In this document: piece by piece, positions 36,382-46,300 of the stretch
Position numbering within the stretch: position 1 is the first letter of the stretch
How the letters are laid out: the number at the start of each line of letters is the position of its first letter
NCBI GenBank assembly: GCA_963721725.1
Contig: CAVRLX010000003.1
Location: 310,001-374,000 of the forward strand
Source: RI-153 sp963721725
GTDB lineage: Bacteria > Chloroflexota > Anaerolineae > Caldilineales > Caldilineaceae
Direction of reading: 5' to 3'
DNA: 64,000 bases
Program-made: the position numbers and the translations under genes
The notes under the pieces: model-generated
What the model was told of the DNA's origin: nothing
Database searches by the model: none
Seen by the model: the letters and a program-made list of their open reading frames with translations, nothing else

Positions 36382-37734
36382 ATGACCCTGAACATTACAA
36401 CCGATCACACAACGCTGGCCGAGTGGGACGCCCACCAATTGCATGGGTTACACCACCCCAACCGCCACAAGAACCCGCTGATCGTGGAGCGGGCCGATGG
36501 CGTCTGGCTCTATGGTGTAGATGGCCGCAAGGTCTTGGATGCCATGGCCGGGCTGTGGAATGTGAACATTGGCTATGGCAACCAGGAGTTGCCCGATGTG
36601 GCGCGCGAGCAGATGCAAAAGCTGGCCTACACCTCGGGGTTTGTGGGCGTGACCAACCCGCCCTCGATTGAACTAGCGCACAAGTTGGCCGGGCTGGCAC
36701 ACCCCACGCTGAACACGGTCTACTTTGCATCGGGCGGCTCCGAGGCCAACGAGACCGCCTTCAAGACGGTGCATTACTATTGGCGGCGGCTGGGCAAGCC
36801 CGAAAAGCGCACGATTATTTCACGGCGCAACGCCTATCATGGCATCACCCTGGCGGCGACCAGCGCCACCGGCGTGGACAAGTATTGGGGGGCGTTTGGG
36901 CTGCCGTTGCCGGGATTTGTTCATATTGCTGAACCCAACGGCTATCGTTTCACCGGCGACATGCGCGACGGCGAAACGCTGGGGCAGGCGGCGGCGCGGG
37001 CGCTGGAAGAGCGCATTTTGCAAGAGGGGCCAGAGACGGTGGCGGCCTTTATTGTGGAGCCGGTGCAGGGCGCGGGCGGGCTGATTGTGCCGCCCGATGA
37101 CTACTTCCCGCTGGTGCGCCAGATCTGCGATAAGTATGAGGTGCTGATCATCGTAGACGAGGTGATCACCGGCTTTGGGCGCACGGGCAAACTTTTCGGC
37201 CAACATCACTGGGATCTGCGCCCGGACATCATGAGCTTTGCCAAGGGCGTCACCAGCGGCTATCTGCCCTTGGGCGGCACGCAGATCTCCGACGAGATCC
37301 GCGATGTGATTTTGAATGCGCCGGAAAGCGAATCGTGGATGCACGGCTACACCTATTCGGGCCATGCGGCCGCCTGTGCCGTCGGTCTTGCTAACATTGC
37401 GATTATCGAGCGCGAAAATTTGGTGGAAAATGCCGCGCAGATGGGCGAACGGCTGCTGGCAGGGCTGAACAACCTGCGCGATGAGTTTGAAATTGTGGAC
37501 AATGTGCGCGGCAAGGGACTGCTCTGTGGCATCGAGATCGTGAGCAACCGTGAAACCCACGCAGCCGATATGAGCAAAGCCGCTATGGTTGCCAATCTTG
37601 CGATGGATCGCGGGCTGCGCACGCGCCCGATTGGGGCGGCGACGCTGGCTTTCTCGCCGTCGCTGGCGATTACGGCAGACGAAGTGGATCAGATTATCGA
37701 CATTTTGGGCAGTGTATTGGATAGCGTGGGGTAG
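36382..37734 (+). CDS. Class III aminotransferase (omega-amino acid:pyruvate type)
   Basis: A 450-residue PLP enzyme. FASGGSEANETAFKTVHYYWR is the cofactor-phosphate region. The class III block AFIVEPVQGAGGLIVPPDDYF precedes LIIVDEVITGFGRTG, whose Asp holds the pyridine nitrogen. FAKGVTSGYLPLGG contains the Schiff-base Lys. Such enzymes move an amino group from beta-alanine, GABA or similar amines to pyruvate or 2-oxoglutarate, producing semialdehydes that the neighbouring dehydrogenase could oxidise. AAGGA lies 12 bases before the ATG, a little far. A hairpin follows the stop. Confidence 0.9.
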   Translation: MTLNITTDHTTLAEWDAHQLHGLHHPNRHKNPLIVERADGVWLYGVDGRKVLDAMAGLWNVNIGYGNQELPDVAREQMQKLAYTSGFVGVTNPPSIELAHKLAGLAHPTLNTVYFASGGSEANETAFKTVHYYWRRLGKPEKRTIISRRNAYHGITLAATSATGVDKYWGAFGLPLPGFVHIAEPNGYRFTGDMRDGETLGQAAARALEERILQEGPETVAAFIVEPVQGAGGLIVPPDDYFPLVRQICDKYEVLIIVDEVITGFGRTGKLFGQHHWDLRPDIMSFAKGVTSGYLPLGGTQISDEIRDVILNAPESESWMHGYTYSGHAAACAVGLANIAIIERENLVENAAQMGERLLAGLNNLRDEFEIVDNVRGKGLLCGIEIVSNRETHAADMSKAAMVANLAMDRGLRTRPIGAATLAFSPSLAITADEVDQIIDILGSVLDSVG

Positions 37735-37819
37735 AACGACTCGGTCTCTATACGGAGAAGCACCCCAAAGCAACAGTTTCCGATCCTTAGAAAATGGCTT
37801 TGTGTGCTACGGTGTAGAG

Positions 37820-37852
37820 ATGACTGTCACTTCAAATGTAACAGTCATTTTC
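37820..37852 (+). terminator. Terminator between the aminotransferase and histidine kinase genes
   Basis: TGACTGTCAC and GTAACAGTCA form a stem with one mismatch, followed by TTTTC on the plus strand. The flanking genes converge here. Confidence 0.65.
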
Positions 37853-37898
37853 AGCGCAGGTTGCATGGCCGTGGCGACAGGGCTGTGCAACTTGCCGA

Positions 37899-40014
37899 TT
37901 ATCGAAGCGAGGGGGGAACTCGGATTGGTAAGCGAATGCGGAAAGTACTTCCCTGAGTGAGAATACTTTCACATTCAATGCTGCCCTGATGCAGTTCGAC
38001 AATCCGCTGTGCAATGGGCAGCCCCAGGCCAAAGCCGGGCATAGTATGAGCTTGATCGACTCGGTAAAATCGCTCGAAAATGTGGATCATATCTTCTTCG
38101 GCAATCCCCATGCCTGAATCTTGCACCTCCACCACCACAGTTTGATCCACCACATAGGTGCGAACCACAATCTGGCCTTCGTCGGATGTGAATTGGCAAG
38201 CATTGGCAAAGATCTCCCGAATCGCCTCAGCGATCCATTCGGGATCAGCCAGCACCGTCGGCACTTCTTCCAACACTTTGATGATCGTAATCTCTTTGTC
38301 GGCGCAACCGTAGAAGATCGTCGCTTCCACCAGATCCGAGAGAACAACTGCGGTCCATTTTAGCTTAATATTGCCATCCAAGATCGAAATTTTTACGAGA
38401 TTGTCCACCAACGTGGAAAGCCCCTCAGTCTGCGCTTTCATAATGTCGATGCGGTCAAGTTGGCGTTGATTATGCAGACTCATTCTCAACAAATAAAGGT
38501 TGGATTGAATGACCGAAAGAGGGGTTCGGAATTCATGCGAGGCATTGGCAATAAAATTCGAAAGAATTTGAATGCGTTCCTCTTCCAGAGTGAACTGCAT
38601 AAGTTGTTTCTCTTCGTGTTTGCGCTGGGTGATGTCGGTCATCAGACCGGCTATTAACGGCATCTTGCCTGCATTGCCTGTAATGGGAAAGGTGCGCGCC
38701 CACAAATAGCGGTTGCCGCCGTCGGTCGACACCATGCGGTACTCGCTATCTTCACGGCTGGCGGCGGTGTGGCGGCGTTGGTTGGTTAAAAAACGTAGCC
38801 GATCTTCTGGATGGATATAGTTGGCAAGATTAGCAGGTTTGTTTTGAAGCACATAGGCAGGCTCGCCAAAGATAGCCTCGAAAGAAGGGCTAATATAGAC
38901 AAATTTGGAAAGAGAAACATCGGCCAGCCAGAAGAGTTGATCAATATTCTCCACCAGCGTACGTAGACGCTCTTCGCTCTGTTGCAGCGACTCTTCGGCC
39001 AATTTGCGCTGGATAAATGTGCCTAGGTGCGAAGCTGCATACGAAACAAGGCGTATCCAATGTTCGTCTTCTGCACGCTTCTCCTTCAAAAAGAAAACCT
39101 GGACCGCCATTAGGTTTTCATCTTCCCAAATGGGGATAGCGATGCCTACGTTCAATCCTGCCACCAGGGCCGTATTGACCTGCGCATACCACTGCATATC
39201 TTGGGTCTCTTGGATCAAAACTGTTTTGTGGGTGCGCCATAGATCCTGAGTTTGCCTAATCTCCATCTGCATGTAAAAATTTTGGCTTTGCTGGTTGAAT
39301 TCTATCACCGATGGACTGTTATCGTGCCAGAAGCTAACTCGATCCAAGGTTTGAGTCTGAGGATCTGGGAAGCCAGATTTCGCCCATGGCCCAACGCGTT
39401 CGCGTGCAGATCAATTGGAGAATTTTGTTAAACCCAGAGACTAGATCGTCGGCATGGCTGAGTACCAGCCCCAAATTCTGCATAAAAAGCATTTTTTCAT
39501 CGTGCTTCTGTTGCAGGCGTAAATCAGCCATAACCAAGCCATAGGTGAGATGTTCATTCTGATTCACGACAGTGACCGAGAGATAAATAGGCACAGGCTC
39601 GCCATTTTGATGGATCAGGTTGATGGCACGGCCAGCATAGCTCATCTCAGTCCCGGCCAAAATAGAGTGGATATAGGCCAGATCGGCGGGATCTACATAG
39701 CGATCAAAGGCTTCAGAAATTAGGCAATCCAGCGAATACCCCACCATGGAAGCGAAACTGCGGTTGACATACAAAATGGTTCCCTCTGGCGAAAGGGTGA
39801 CCGCCCCCTCTTGCATCTCTTCCACAAAGAGTCGGTACGAATGATCGGCATCCTGTAATGTATAGATCTTGTGGCCCGTCGCAGTTGCCACCACCAGCGC
39901 GTCCACTTCGCCGCTTCGAATGGCGCGCAACGTCTCTTCAGCCTCGGCCAACTTGCTGCGCAAAGCTTCGTTTTCTGTTTGCAATTGTTCGGCTGTCCGT
40001 ATATCGGTTACCAC
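37899..40014 (-). CDS. PAS-GAF-PAS sensor histidine kinase (one frameshift)
   Basis: About 705 residues, no membrane segment. A short coiled coil (EQLQTENEALRSKLAEAEE) precedes a PAS domain (YRLFVEEMQEGAVTLSPEG). A GAF domain begins FNKILQLICTRTRWAMGEIWLP and is cut by a frameshift near 39346-39351; removing one base joins it to SFWHDNSPSVIEF. A second PAS follows (RLRTLVENIDQLFW). The kinase core has the H box NASHEFRTPLSVIQ, N box IFANACQF, G1 VQDSGMGIA and G2 GFGLGLPIAQRI. The start is GTG at 40014 with AAGGAT upstream. It lies downstream of kaiB in the same direction. No response regulator is adjacent. Confidence 0.85.
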
Positions 40015-40024
40015 TTTTTATCCT

Positions 40025-40111
40025 TATACAGGTGCGACGCACTCGCCAAGAGTAGATCGGTTGTAAAAAGCTTGTGTGTCGAGTGCGTCGCACCCTGGAC
40101 TTGAATAGATA
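40025..40111 (-). repeat. Palindromic repeat element, copy 2
   Basis: Arms GGTGCGACGCACTCGCCA (40031-40048) and TGTCGAGTGCGTCGCACC (40077-40094), one mismatch. It sits between kaiB and the histidine kinase, and its edge touches the kinase Shine-Dalgarno (AAGGATA). Confidence 0.9.
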
Positions 40112-40150
40112 TGAGTCTTTTACGCCAACTATTCCTCACCGAGCGGGTCA

Positions 40151-40495
40151 TTACGCACCTTTTTGATTTTGTATATCCAATTCCATTAAGATTTTTCCTT
40201 CATTGGACATATCCCCCACCAATCGACGCAGGGGAAGTGGAAATTTTTTGATCAACGTTGGCGCCGCCACGATTTGATCATCGTCGTCTAACTCATTCTG
40301 TTGATAGATATCAATCACTTCCAAATCATAGCGCCCTTCAAGATACTTCTCGCAAAACATCTTAATTCGTTCAATGGCTACGACAGAGCGCGGGGTCTGC
40401 CCCGTCACATAGAGACGTAACAGATAGGTTTGTCTCTCTAGCATCTGAGTTGAACGTTCCAAGGCCGCCATAGATGCGTCGTCATTTGATTGCAT
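40151..40495 (-). CDS. KaiB-family protein
   Basis: A 114-residue thioredoxin-like protein. The signature run is clear: YLLRLYVTGQTPRSVVAIE, then YDLEVIDIYQQNEL, then IVAAPTLIKKFPLPLRRLVGD. This matches KaiB and its non-cyanobacterial paralogs. In cyanobacteria KaiB binds KaiC and competes with the kinase SasA, which has its own KaiB-like sensor. Here a sensor kinase follows in the same operon, but that kinase has PAS and GAF domains instead. No kaiC or kaiA lies in the window. GAGGGG precedes the ATG. A role in stress or redox signalling is as likely as timekeeping. Confidence 0.9.
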   Translation of the reverse strand: MQSNDDASMAALERSTQMLERQTYLLRLYVTGQTPRSVVAIERIKMFCEKYLEGRYDLEVIDIYQQNELDDDDQIVAAPTLIKKFPLPLRRLVGDMSNEGKILMELDIQNQKGA

Positions 40496-40576
40496 AGTTA
40501 CCCCTCAACATCAGATCCCGTAATCCCATACGCACCGTTGGCACACTGTTATATCCTTAAAGTAATCTTACCCTAT

Positions 40577-40606
40577 AGTATACACGAAAATCGGAAGTGG
40601 TGTCAG
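40577..40606 (-). promoter_or_regulatory. Promoter of the kaiB-kinase operon
   Basis: On the minus strand CTGACA (40606-40601), an 18-bp spacer and TATACT (40582-40577). Both hexamers match five of six positions. The leader would be about 75 nt. The remainder of the gap 40496-40729 shows nothing else. Confidence 0.6.
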
Positions 40607-40729
40607 ACCTAAAGGGCTGAATATGGACGAGTTAGCATATTAAAGGGTGACTCTCTCTTCTTTTATTGAAAGACCAACTCTTTGGCATCCTTATGTTCGT
40701 GCAATCGTCCAATCCAGAAGTCGTATCTC

Positions 40730-42133
40730 CTAGGCCAGGCGGTTGACTACCTCGACTAGAGCATCGTCGCCGCCCACATTGCCGGGAAAGACAACATAGG
40801 GTAACCCCGGGTAGCGGCTCTCTGCACCTGTGCGCCAGACGGGAACGCCAGGGTAGATCTGACCCAGCACCATGGCCCGCCTGACGCCCAGCCCTTTGGT
40901 TGCCACATCGCTGGAAGTGATCCCACCTTTCGCCACCAGATAGCGTGGGCGTGTTTCAAGGCTGCGCACAATCTCAATTAAGCCGTCGGAGATCTGTTGC
41001 CCAATCGAGAGATCTGCTGCGCCGCCGGCAGCGCCCAGATAGTCGCGGCTGGTATAGACCAAGGCCGTTTGCCCGGCAGCCAGCGCACGGTTTGCCGCTT
41101 CCACCGTCCGCTGAAGCGTTTCGGCGCGCCGATCGTCCAACAACGCGCGTACGTCAATCTCCAGCGCGGTGATCCCGCCCTGGGTCAACAATGCACTGAG
41201 TTGTGCCGTGGTTTTGGGTACATAGGAACCCACCACAATCAGCCCGCCGCCTGCACCTGTCAGATGCAGATCGGCTGCCCCCAATAAAGGCCGTGCCATC
41301 AACCCGGCCCGCACCTGTACAAAGGAGGCGGCGGTGCGGTAGAGAAACCGTTTGCCCGCCGCTTCAGCCGCTAACAGCCCCAGCACCACCACTTCTAGAT
41401 CCCGATAGCTGGCGGCATTGACCACACACACCTGCCCGTTGGAGAGCGCCATTAACCGCTCGCGCACACGGTCGGGGCCGCCCTGGCGGATCTCGTCCAG
41501 CGAGAGGGAAGCCACAGATTCGGCGGGGATGCGGCCATCGCTTTTTTCGGCCACCCACGCTTTGAGATCCGATTGTGTATAGCCAAAGGCCGCATCACGC
41601 GCATAGGGAGTCTGCCCAGCAGGGATTAACTGCTCGCCTTCTGCCACCCAATGAATGTCATCAATGGTGTAGCGCCCGCCTTCGCCAAAGAAAGGCACAA
41701 TCAGCCAGCCATCAAATGGCATCGACAGGGCGTCAGCCAGCGCCGCCACCTCGCCGGGGAAATGGCCGCGCAGCGTCGAATCACTGCGGCTGACCACGGC
41801 TAGATCGCGGCCAGCATAGCGAGAAGCGGCCAGCAAATTACGGCCAATTTCGGCATTCAGCGCCGCCGCGGCCGCGGCGGGCAGACTGCGGGAATTGGTG
41901 AGAATATAGAAGATCGACCCCGACGCCATCTCCCCCACCAAGGAATCGACGTCCCACGAGGTCAGCACTGGCAGATCGTACACTGTTTGTGTCCCAGTTG
42001 GGTCGTCGTCCAGCACCACCAGCACGCGATCACTCTGCGCCACGGCGGCGCGGATCTCGTCTCGTAGCGCTGCGGGCCATTCCGCGGGTAGGGCGGCCAG
42101 GGTATTGTTTTTTTTGCGTGGGACTAGGGTCAT
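40730..42133 (-). CDS. Four-carbon acid sugar kinase family protein (DUF1537/OtnK-like)
   Basis: A 467-residue two-domain kinase. The N-terminal domain opens with VLVVLDDDPTGTQTVYDLPVLT, the family's signature substrate-binding segment, and contains SRSDSTLRGHFPGE. The C-terminal nucleotide-binding domain has VGSYVPKTTAQL and VAKGGITSSDVATKGL. Members phosphorylate four-carbon sugar acids such as threonate or 3-oxo-tetronate in sugar-acid breakdown. GGAG precedes the ATG at 42133. No partner dehydrogenase or aldolase is adjacent; the sugar-acid cluster at 32-38 kb is a few genes away. A palindromic repeat lies 43 bp upstream. Confidence 0.9.
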   Translation of the reverse strand: MTLVPRKKNNTLAALPAEWPAALRDEIRAAVAQSDRVLVVLDDDPTGTQTVYDLPVLTSWDVDSLVGEMASGSIFYILTNSRSLPAAAAAALNAEIGRNLLAASRYAGRDLAVVSRSDSTLRGHFPGEVAALADALSMPFDGWLIVPFFGEGGRYTIDDIHWVAEGEQLIPAGQTPYARDAAFGYTQSDLKAWVAEKSDGRIPAESVASLSLDEIRQGGPDRVRERLMALSNGQVCVVNAASYRDLEVVVLGLLAAEAAGKRFLYRTAASFVQVRAGLMARPLLGAADLHLTGAGGGLIVVGSYVPKTTAQLSALLTQGGITALEIDVRALLDDRRAETLQRTVEAANRALAAGQTALVYTSRDYLGAAGGAADLSIGQQISDGLIEIVRSLETRPRYLVAKGGITSSDVATKGLGVRRAMVLGQIYPGVPVWRTGAESRYPGLPYVVFPGNVGGDDALVEVVNRLA

Positions 42134-42175
42134 GGGCTTTCTCCGCAGGAAGGTGATGGAAACCGAATGCTCACG

Positions 42176-42262
42176 ATACAGGTGCGACGCACTTGCCAGG
42201 GGAGGGAGTGGTTGTGAAACGCTTGTGTGGCAAATGCGTCGCACCCTAGACCAGCATAGATA
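42176..42262 (-). repeat. Palindromic repeat element, copy 3
   Basis: Arms GGTGCGACGCACTTGCCA (42181-42198) and TGGCAAATGCGTCGCACC (42228-42245). Relative to copies 1 and 4 one base pair has changed on both arms (C-G to T-A), keeping the stem. A second right-arm change leaves a G-U pair in the minus-strand RNA. Confidence 0.9.
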
Positions 42263-42280
42263 GACCGACTAAAGTCAAAC

Positions 42281-42323
42281 AGAACCCCCCTTTCGTCATG
42301 TCAATCTGTCGAAGGGGGGTTCT
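42281..42323 (-). terminator. Terminator of the DUF4157 gene
   Basis: AGAACCCCCCTT (42281-42292) and AAGGGGGGTTCT (42312-42323) form a GC-rich stem with a 19-base loop, 57 bp after the stop codon. It lies immediately before the palindromic repeat. Confidence 0.75.
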
Positions 42324-42379
42324 GTAGATCGAGTCTATTTCGAGGTGAAACGTCTCGTTAAATTTTACAAAACAATCGG

Positions 42380-43162
42380 CTACCGGCGTTTGAACGTGCG
42401 ACGTTGCGCCGTGGGGGCAGCGCCCTGTTGCACAGTATGGGTCAGTTCGTGGGCCAACAACTCTTTGCCGCCGCTGCTGCCTGGGTTATATTCGCCCGAC
42501 CGCATAAAAATATCGCTGCCCACGGTGAAGGCGCGTGCATTCAGCGAGCGGTTCAGCGCATCCGATTTCTGATCTGTATGCACGCGCACCCCGCTGAAAT
42601 CTGCGCCAATCGCGCCTTCCATAGATCCGCGCACGCCATCATCCAGGCTGCGGCCACCGCCACGCGCCGCCTGAATCGACTGCTCAACCGTCGATTCGAC
42701 CTCGCCGCCTTCCGGCCCGTGTAGCGCCTTCATCTGCAATTCGTCTTCTTCGCCCATCCGTTGCGCCATCGGCTTCATCTGAAGTTCATCCTCTTCTTCG
42801 ACACGTTGGATAGAGTCGGCAGGCTTCATTTGAAGTTCGTCCTCTTCACCCGTTCGTTGCACAGGCGCATCCATCTGACCGGTGACTTGCTTGGCAACGT
42901 GATCCGCTTCCTGCTCGTATTTGTCCCCCGCTGGCCCCAACTTGAGTTTGGGCTGCAAAATGGGCGAAAGCAACTGGGCTGTGGCCTGGTTGCCCACAGA
43001 ACGTTGGAGCGTTTTCACGTCGCCCGGTGTCAGCGAAGCAGGATCGGCCTGTGCGCGCTGCAAGACCAGACTGGGATGCATTTCGCGCTGGGCAACCGGG
43101 CGCGATGGCGTCTTGGCACGATTTTTCTGATGGATCTGGGTTTCACGAGCGTTGAGGGACAT
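42380..43162 (-). CDS. DUF4157 domain protein (eCIS-associated type)
   Basis: A 260-residue protein. The C-terminal DUF4157 domain (about 170-250) has MEGAIGADFSGVRVHTDQ, ALNARAFTVGSDIF-type residues and the metalloprotease-like motif LLAHELTHTVQQ. Between about 105 and 150 there are three to four repeats of EEDELQMKP joined by QR segments, a pattern common in such proteins. The N-terminal part is basic and without a signal peptide. DUF4157 proteins are often encoded with extracellular contractile injection systems as toxins or effectors, but no such structural gene is in the window. AGGAG lies six bases before the ATG at 43162. Confidence 0.87.
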   Translation of the reverse strand: MSLNARETQIHQKNRAKTPSRPVAQREMHPSLVLQRAQADPASLTPGDVKTLQRSVGNQATAQLLSPILQPKLKLGPAGDKYEQEADHVAKQVTGQMDAPVQRTGEEDELQMKPADSIQRVEEEDELQMKPMAQRMGEEDELQMKALHGPEGGEVESTVEQSIQAARGGGRSLDDGVRGSMEGAIGADFSGVRVHTDQKSDALNRSLNARAFTVGSDIFMRSGEYNPGSSGGKELLAHELTHTVQQGAAPTAQRRTFKRR

Positions 43163-43314
43163 AGGGTGCTCCTGAGCAAAAATCTTCTTCATTCATAGAG
43201 AGGCTATTCCAATTATCAACGGGATGGGAGGAATGTCAAGTGATTTTTAGGCCAAAAATTTCTAGAGGGTGAGCCGCCCTGGAATGGACTTGGCGCTGTC
43301 TCCCCTCAAATAGC

Positions 43315-46300
43315 TTAGGGCAACAACGGTTGATACTCGGTCACAATCAAATTATCGGCGCGCTGTCCACCGATCATGCCAGGGTTAGCACTTACCCCAA
43401 AGTTAATCCCCACTGTGCCATCGGTAGTGCTGCTGGCTCGTTCAGGTTTGATTTGCGCTGAACCGTTCATACTCACCACACGCTCCCCGGCGGCGTGACG
43501 CACCGGACCGCTCACCCTGGCCTGGATCGAGTTTCCCTGGGCGGTCAGTTCTACCGTGTAGAAAAGCGTCGGATCAAAAGGAGACAATACCAATTCAAAC
43601 ATAGATTCGTCTGTGGCAAGGTCGATGACACGCAGATGGCCTGTGCTATCCAGCGCGGCCCAATAGCCAGTGTTACCCTCACCAATCAGAGTGTCGCCTC
43701 TGGCGGCAGCCCGGCCACGCAAGAAAGGACCGGCTTCAGAGATATTGCCATTGTTGTCTTTGGGCACAAGCACATTCACCTTAATATAGAGATCTTGTCC
43801 AATCGCTGCGCCGCGGATCGTGGGGGTGTCACAGGCCCCCGTGGCATGGGTGATCATCACGCCGCCGTGATTTTGGCCGTTGTTTTGCAAAGATTGTCCG
43901 ACGATGTTGGCCCCCACCGGATTGCTGGCGTTGTTCTGGTTGCCCGGCCAAAGGGGCAGATAAAAATAGGTATTCCCACCGGCATAGCTGCTGGTCGGCC
44001 CCAGGGTACAGCGGTCAGCGTCGGCTCGGTTGAAATCATCCGAGAGCAAGACCCCGATGGACGGGTTCGGTGTGGCGGTTGCGCTTGCTGTGGCTGTGGG
44101 CGTTGCCGTGGGTGTACGGGTCGGTGTTGCCGTGGGCGTGGATGTCGCCCCTGCTGCGGTGACGGTAAATCCACCTGTCAACTGATTCGCACCGCCGCCA
44201 GGGTTCACCACCACTACATTGTAAGTCCCTGCCGCCAAGCTGTTGGGGACCGTGCCAATCAGGGTGGTCGTGTCGGGCTGGCTAACATTTTGCAACGGGG
44301 TGGAACCAATGTACGGGATCGCGCCAGGTTTGAAATTCGCGCCGCGGATGGTTACCTGCACGGATTGCCCTTGCTGGACTGAAACGGGGCTAATGGTTTG
44401 CAGGATGGGCGTATTGCTGCCGGGCGTCTGGGTGGGCGTGGCGGTGGGCGTGGGTGTCGGCGTCTCTGGGCCACAGGGGGCAGCAGCCCGGCTACCAGAT
44501 TGCATTCCCCGGTTGCTGGAGAGGCTGGGCAGGTAGATCTGTGTGGCGTTCGCTTGCAGCCTAAATTGGTGCTGAACGAAACTATCTGTGGGCTTTCCCT
44601 GCATTTGGGTCCAATAGGTCTGATTGGTAAAGGTGAGGGGATTCATCGAGACTTTGCCGCCGCTCTTTGCATTCACCGTGGTTGTGGCCGGATAGCCCGG
44701 ATCGGGGCCATAGTAATAGAAACGACCGTCGGCATCGGGTCGCAGGACGACGCTGAAATTAAACGCCTGATAGGGTGGATCAAACTGGATGGAGACTGCG
44801 AGCGCATCCACTGGCAGAGTGGCCCCGCTCGCGGCATCCACGGCTGTGGCGCGGATGTACGAACCGGGCAGCACAGGGCGGTTGCGCCGGGTGGGGCGAG
44901 CCAAGTCGGCGCTACGCCCAATCTCTTCGCCCGAATCCAGCACGGAACTGTCGTTGACATCGGCAAAAAAGCCGTGGGCCACAAAGAGTTCTTCCAGATC
45001 GGTTAGCGGCAGCCCGCGCGAATGTTCATCCCCCTCACCCTTGAGCACCAACACGTCGTAGAGATGTTTGACGTCGAAAATATAGCCATAGTCGGCGGGC
45101 GCGCCGCCCGATTTGGGCACGGCGTTTCCCCAGTCTGTGTCGAGATAGCTCCAGAGCGCGCCGATGGGGATCTCCACACAGTCGGCATAGGGTTGGCCGC
45201 CCAGTGCCGAGGAGAGATCGTTGGCATCGGCGGGATCAACTAAATCCCAGAGCAGACCGGCCAGGGCGTACTCTTCGTCGTTCCAGGCGCGATAGTTGGA
45301 TTCCAGATTGACCGTGCTGAAATAGAGATAGGGTTCCGGATCTACGGCAATGTATTTGGCGACAGCCATCCCATAGAACTCGGCAAACCCTTCCACCCAA
45401 GAGTCGGTGGTAGAGGGATTGACAAAACTGTTGTTGGCCGCGCCGCCGTGGTTGACATCGCCGGGGTTATCAGGCATCAGGTTGTTGAAGGTGTCCGCCA
45501 TGACATGATGGCCGAATTCGTGCCATTCCCGATTTTTGGGTCGGTTGAAATCTACATAGCTACTGCCCGCCGCCGCCAAATTGATAAATGGATCGGGGTT
45601 CCCCGCCGGTGACGATGTTGTGGAACCGAGCCAGAAGACCCCGGCTGTACTAGAGTAGGCGATCACATCGACCGGCAATGAGAAATCGAGACGTTGGGAG
45701 ACAACTTCATCACTGAATCGCCACGCTTCGTAAATGTGGGCGTAGTTCATCGCCAAATCATCAAGGCGCTCCCGGTTGGCTTGGATGCTGGGATGGGTGA
45801 CCAGCGGCGGCGTGTTCAAGCCATCCACCCAGATTATATCTTTGCGCACGGGCTGCGTTTGCCCAGCCGTGGAAAAAGGCGGCGTCTCCACATAGACAAC
45901 TGGCCCGTTGCGTTGCCCGTAGAGCAGACGGAAGAGGGAAGGAGCGTCTGTGTCAAAGCGTGTGTGTTCCAAGTCTACGCGGACGACTAGATCAGTCGTG
46001 CAAGGCCCGCGCAGCGAATAAGCGCCCAGCGGACGCTGCGTCTTGGCCCGTGCCAACACCGCCCCATTTCGGCGCAGCGTCACCAGCGTGCCGTACAACG
46101 AATAGGTGACATCGACCTCGGGGCGGGTAAAAACTCGCCCCTCAATGGTACAGGTTAAACCTAGCCTCAGGACAAAAGCATCGCCGCGGCCCAGATGCGT
46201 AGCCCCCCAATCGCCGCTTGTCCCCCCAGCTACATAGACCTGATTTGCGCCATCAATGGTAATCGCATTGGCACTGTCGCCTTTGGCCGTGCCCAATTGT

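Noticed and set aside
39334..39347. Two separate overlapping genes (PAS protein and kinase)
   Set aside because: The GAF domain starts in the upstream frame and continues in the downstream one, and removing one base joins them. A single frameshifted kinase gene is more likely.
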